NCBI GenBank assembly: GCA_036345935.2
Contig: JADWOT020000008.1
Coordinates: forward strand, 1 to 64,000
Source of the DNA: Taenia hydatigena
Taxonomy: Eukaryota > Platyhelminthes > Cestoda > Cyclophyllidea > Taeniidae
Length of the DNA stretch: 64,000 nt
Direction: 5' to 3'
The notes beneath the pieces were generated by a model. It was not told where the DNA came from and did no database searches. It saw only the letters and a program-made list of their open reading frames with translations. Shown here in pieces: positions 59,415 to 64,000 of the stretch. Position numbers and translations under genes: made by a program. Position 1 is the stretch's first letter, and every line of letters begins with the position of its first letter.

Positions 59415-61618
59415 GACGCAAAATTGGGTGGGACTATTTCAAACGATGATAAATACACCTTGACAAACTATAGGTAAGAGCGCCATATGGAGTGAACTTC
59501 TTATCACTAGTTTCTCTTCGAACACCAGGGCCTCTGTAAAATGGAAATGGCAGTGGCTCCTGTCCACAAATCAAATTTACTGACAGGAGGCTAAATGAAG
59601 CTCGTTCATCAAAGCTGTATTTGAGGTGGTTGTAAAAACGCTTAAGGCGCCTCTCAGTTTTACACAAAATAATGATGCCGTGGGGTAAACAGTAAATGCC
59701 ATGCTATTTCATTTCTGCTCACCCTACTTGGGTCTCCTATTAGACGGTTGCTAAAATGTAATTGCATCGCATACCCTGTATCCTCGTCAAAGCCATTTCA
59801 AAGTGAGACACCAGTTGCTCTGAAAGGATGCGCAAGTATTCGCCTATCCGTGCATAAGACAAACTCGCTTTTACCACCAGATGGAAATAGTGGGTGAGTG
59901 CATTTGCACAAGGCATACTCTTTGTGGATTAAATTTACTGAACAGTCGTCAATTAGCGCGTATCAAAAATTGGGTCCTCATTCATGACATTGTTGAAAAG
60001 CCTGAGCACTTAGTCCTTTAAATGGCTGCTTCTATGTGAAACACATACCAATGCCGGTAAACAGACACTATCCTTATCTGTCTGGTGACATGACTATTAG
60101 CAGGAAGTACGGAATGCTGGTGGTGGTGTTGGAACCGCTCGCCTACCAAATACCGAGATGATGTTACGCCAATCTGCGCCTCTACTTAGATGGCAGCGAC
60201 GCGAGATCACCGTGCTTTTGTAAGGAAGTTCTGAGGTAAAGAAATTAAATTTGCGGAAGAGTAATAGCCTTAAGTTTGATAGAACCTATTTCCATAATTA
60301 ATAAAGCCAGCCTGTCCATCTGCATCGTGGTGGTGGTAGTTGTGCTACAAACCTGATAGCAAACATTAGCAAATCAGTGTTTCTTTGTTTAGGTATCGAA
60401 TCAGGAATTCGAGTTATGAATGCATGCGTACTTATGCATTCTGAATTGCTTTAAGTTGGGGAAGAAGAATTCTAAATGCTCATCAGTTAGTTATGCAAAT
60501 AATCGAGCATCTCAGCATTCAAATGAATACACAAATGTGTGATTAGCACTACATACAGCATTAGTGAAGAAAAGTGCAGCGTTCTTATACCTTGAGTGCA
60601 ATATTTCTCATTCCCACTTTGGCGTTGATGTACTTGGAACGAGTAGGCGAGTTGGCTCATGCCAAATTTTATGGCGCAGTGATTACTAAAGGGACAGAGA
60701 TATTGCAGAATGCACGCATTCAGGGTACGTATCCTCCTCGAGAGACGATGACATCCATCCAACTCGAAGCCAACACTTTCTGACCGCTTCTCGCCTAGCG
60801 AGTGCGTTCAGACAAGCATGCATGCCACTTAGTCAACAAAGCTGATAGATTTAAGCTAGTAAGAACAAAGACGTCACTGAACTAAGCCGCACTCATTGTA
60901 TCAAAGTGTAACTAAAACACATGCAAAACTATTGGCAGGTAGGAATTTGTCAGTAGGGGGTGCATCTGCCTCACACATCACAGACCGCCCTAAGACAGAC
61001 AATCTTCACCATTGGTGCTAATTCATAAAAAGTGCTCCAAATGAAGTTGAAGATGCTGCATTGAACACATGCAATCCTAAAGTCCAATTGTTGGTCCAAT
61101 ATCTAGCCGAAGTTGTGATCTATTTTTGACCATTTGTAGCAACTTTAAAAGCAAACTCTACTACTGATGCTCCAGTGATGCACCGTGTTTTGGAAAAAGG
61201 ATCATAATCGGCTGCGACTGACAGAAAATGCCATATAATGGAATCTGCGACTATTGCTTTGCTAATTTAGCTCAAGTACAAGCACCTTGGATAATTATAT
61301 GCCACTAAAAAATTGCAATAATTTTAAAGTAGTTTGAACAAGTTCTTACTGGTCTACTTCATAGCTTGCGGTTTCGAGTCTCAGTTGATGCAATGAGAAA
61401 GATTATTCTCACTTTCAATTCACTATACCAAAAGACGGCGAGCTTGGGTGGAGTGCCAAGACACCTTTTTAAAGGTACTACTGCAACGCATTGATGCGGT
61501 CCAACCAGCTGGACTATAATTGACACTTAAACTATTTTGCAAATAGACAGGTTCGCAGTGCGAAATCCTATGCCGCGATGAAATTAGCTGAAATGCTAAA
61601 TTCTGCGCAATCATGAGG
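59415..61618. other. IR2 spacer, right part
   Basis: No recognised gene. Two frames look somewhat protein-like: 59434-59667 (-, ATG-started, basic) and 60574-60783 (+, starting GTG, containing LERVGELAHAKFYGAVITKG, with a GGTACGTA donor-like site after ATTCAG at about 60721). Otherwise AT-rich sequence with nothing assignable. Confidence 0.35.
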
Positions 61619-64000
61619 GTACTCTACCGTCATACTTCAGGCTAACATTTACGAATCCAAAGTGATCATTTGATTAACTGTGATTAGGGAAGCAGAGCAA
61701 TTCAAAGTGAAGCCGCTATCGTCGTCCAGTGGAGGGATGCATAAGTCTATCCAGACATACAAGTGTCATCGCGACCATTATTTCAAGCAAATATATGCCT
61801 GTTCATCGCTTTCGACCTTGAATCTTCCATGTTCGTGAATCGACATGAAAGTGTCTCTCTGATGCGTCGGTAACTTCAATTTGTTCATGCATGCCACTCA
61901 ATTCTTTTCAATAGCAAGTAGTTCGTGAAACACAGTGGTGTAGCTGGAGAGGAAGCGTGCGACTGCACTGGCGGTCTTCATTTAGTCATCGGCTTGTCTT
62001 CCAGCCTAGCGCGTGGTTGCATGGCGACTTATTCGCTTAAACTCCAACAAATGTGGAGCTAACTGCAATGGTCACAACACGGAGTAGAATGCGGCTACTC
62101 TAATACTACGGGGAAGACTGAAGTGATGCGTTAAAGTCAGCATATGAATGACAAACACCATCCAGCTTGACAAATGTCCCAACTGGTGAAAGTACCTCAT
62201 TGAGGTGGTCAAACGTCCGCACTCGAGTGCTACGATAGGATGAACAGTAGTAACCGCATACGCCGTTCATCCTGCTTCTTATGGCTAGCGCCGAGGAGTA
62301 GATGAGCTCGATATGCCCTACACACCGGTTCGCGTTCACATTGCAAGCGCGATGACACCGATCGTAGGCGATCGTAGGTCCACGTCCCAGAGCAGCTACA
62401 ATTTTAACACAAGCAGTCTTCAAAATGGTCAAACTGCAATTGACAATTGCGAGACCACATTACCGGTCGAACAATCAACCTCCGAAATTACCACCTGGTG
62501 GAAATCTTACCCCAATCTCAGAATGCACTTTTCACCATCACATCGAATGAATTTGAGAACAATAACCGACCGCATCCCTTCCGAGCAGCTGCATGGATAC
62601 TTGGCAATAATGTTGCCGCATCAGGATACTTAAACGCCATAATCCCAGTCCCATGCAACTACCAAAGCGTCTAAATTATGAAGATATTTCAATCCCTTAA
62701 AACAGACCGAACTCAGTAGCCAAAATCCTTTCGCAAAAACTCCAAACCATCAGCGTGTCGTTCACAAGGCCAAATGGCAAGATCTGGCAATGCACGCAAA
62801 TCGACATCAGTAACGTCCCTCCTGAGAGCAATCTGGAGGCCACCGCTTCATCTGCCAAACTCTACTAACACAGTCCCAAGAATGCTTCTTGAAACACTAA
62901 TCTTTGCGAAAGCTGTTGAATAAACCACTGTGGACCACAACTTCCGGCGTTCCATGAGTCCATTTATGAGTGCAAACAGCAATCGCGCCTTTAATTACAA
63001 ACAAGTCAAGTGGCATCTCTCTATTCACCCTGCTTCTGAGGGCGAGTCAGACGTTTCAAATACCATTCAGCTGAACAATCCCAAACTAGGTGCCGGACTG
63101 TAGATAAAATAACGGCCTAACGTTCACATCACAACCACGCCAAATGATCGTCACCATAACCAACCACTGGTGACTGCTCGTAATTTTGCATAGCTACAAG
63201 ATGTTTAGGAATCTTGTTGCACTCCATGGGAGATAAAGGCGCTGGCCGGTGATTGCAAGAAACTCAGTGTCCTCAGCTCCCAAAAGTAGCAGCTAAAATG
63301 GGGCAGGCAACGTACTTGCATGTCCGAGAATTTAGTCGGACCGAACAGGTACTTACTCCAGAGTCGCAGGCACCACAGCTGACACTTTATGGCCCCCGCC
63401 AAATGCGATGTACACTTGCTGTGAATTTCACTGCACAAAACGTTCGTTTGCGAGAAATTCAGCGCAGTCCTGAGCACTGTTGACTTGATGTCACTTCATT
63501 CCCATTTTGTTAAATTTGGTTCCCCATGTGATGCGATAATGTGAGAAAGGGATGGCGATATAATAGGAGGAATGAAGAGGGTACGGATAAGGATGAGGTG
63601 GTACCCCCCATTTTATAGCGAAGACCACACTCTACCTCATCTACCGTAGCAAAGTAAACGTCACTGCTACTCCGATCCATCTGCATTGTAAGCTTCTTAT
63701 AATGCCTCAGCTGGGTAAATTTGAATGGCGTTAGATAGTTCTTTTGCCTGATCGTTGAGAAGCTATATCCCGCAACATTTAATATTTATTCTGGATTGCA
63801 ATCTGAGCTTCTTGCAGGTTTGAGGCGCAAAAGTTGGTGGAATATCCTTGCATGCCTCGTGCTTTAGTGCGATTGTTTTGTTTCAGCATACGTTCTGCCG
63901 AAAGGAATGCAGAATATAAAGTCAGAGTAACACCCTTAATATTGTCTTAGGATGGCTACGAGCATCGTTCGTTGCATTAGAATTTTCGTAGATGAAGTGT
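61619..64000. repeat. Right arm of giant inverted repeat IR2
   Basis: Reverse complement of 53967-56348, running off the right window edge without any loss of match, so its true length is unknown. Spacer length between the arms is 5270 bases. It includes the last part of duplicate copy 2, reversed, at 63708-64000. Confidence 0.95.
62444..63103 (+). pseudogene. Decayed or multi-exon coding region, unrecognised
   Basis: One frame runs 220 codons with only three internal stops (62672, 62717, 62921). The first part (62444-62671) and the last part (62924-63100, containing NRAFNYKQVKWHLSIHPA) are protein-like. Between them another frame is open (62701-62868, containing SVSFTRPNGKIWQCTQIDIS) and reads better. 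Together this suggests a coding region broken by frameshifts, or several short exons. The VKWHLSIHP..EGES string faintly recalls a MATH-domain strand, too short to call. The same DNA lies reversed at 54864-55523. Confidence 0.3.

Noticed and set aside
1..64000. CRISPR arrays, bacterial operons, phage genes
   Set aside because: No short regularly spaced direct repeats with unique spacers, no ribosome-binding-site-led long ORFs, and the tRNA-like sequences are of eukaryotic type.

Overview
The window looks like gene-poor, repeat-rich nuclear DNA of an animal, probably an invertebrate. The evidence is eukaryotic-type tRNA sequences (Phe, Ser, Pro), no bacterial gene layout, no long uninterrupted genes, plausible small-intron splice signals, a fragment resembling a non-LTR retrotransposon, and several multi-kilobase repeat families. 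I cannot name the species; a helminth is a guess only. No gene was recognised by a characterised full-length product, and most open frames are short and unassignable.

Layout. (1) 1-20774 is a large inverted repeat: arms of at least 2259 bp (1-2259 and 18516-20774, nearly identical) enclose a 16.3 kb spacer. (2) A family of mosaic repeats, called R1 here, recurs at 9.3-11.8 kb (+), 12.4-14.8 kb (-), 14.9-15.6 kb (+, 5' piece), 17.3-17.6 kb (-), 20.8-23.8 kb (-), 27.5-32.9 kb (+, most complete) and 39.9-42.1 kb (-). Three copies carry a related ORF: open in two (22.2-22.9 kb, 29.8-30.6 kb), broken in the third (40.8-41.5 kb). A fourth (10.2 kb) keeps only its tail. The protein has a BRCT-like pattern, and the two open copies differ in a way that suggests purifying selection. 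(3) 45.07-48.29 kb and 51.09-54.26 kb are a direct duplication carrying a degraded tRNA-Pro, a pyrimidine-rich tract, a TATA box and small ORFs. A 61-bp minisatellite (48.29-49.28 kb) starts exactly where the first copy ends. (4) 53967-64000 is a second large inverted repeat whose arms run off the right edge; its 5.3 kb spacer holds a tRNA-Phe and a tRNA-Ser-like sequence facing each other.

The main biological interest is the amplified ORF family inside R1, the two near-perfect giant inverted repeats, and the duplication/minisatellite/inverted-repeat junction at 48-54 kb. Coding calls other than the R1 ORF are low-confidence exon candidates, and the stretches between them hold nothing I can assign.
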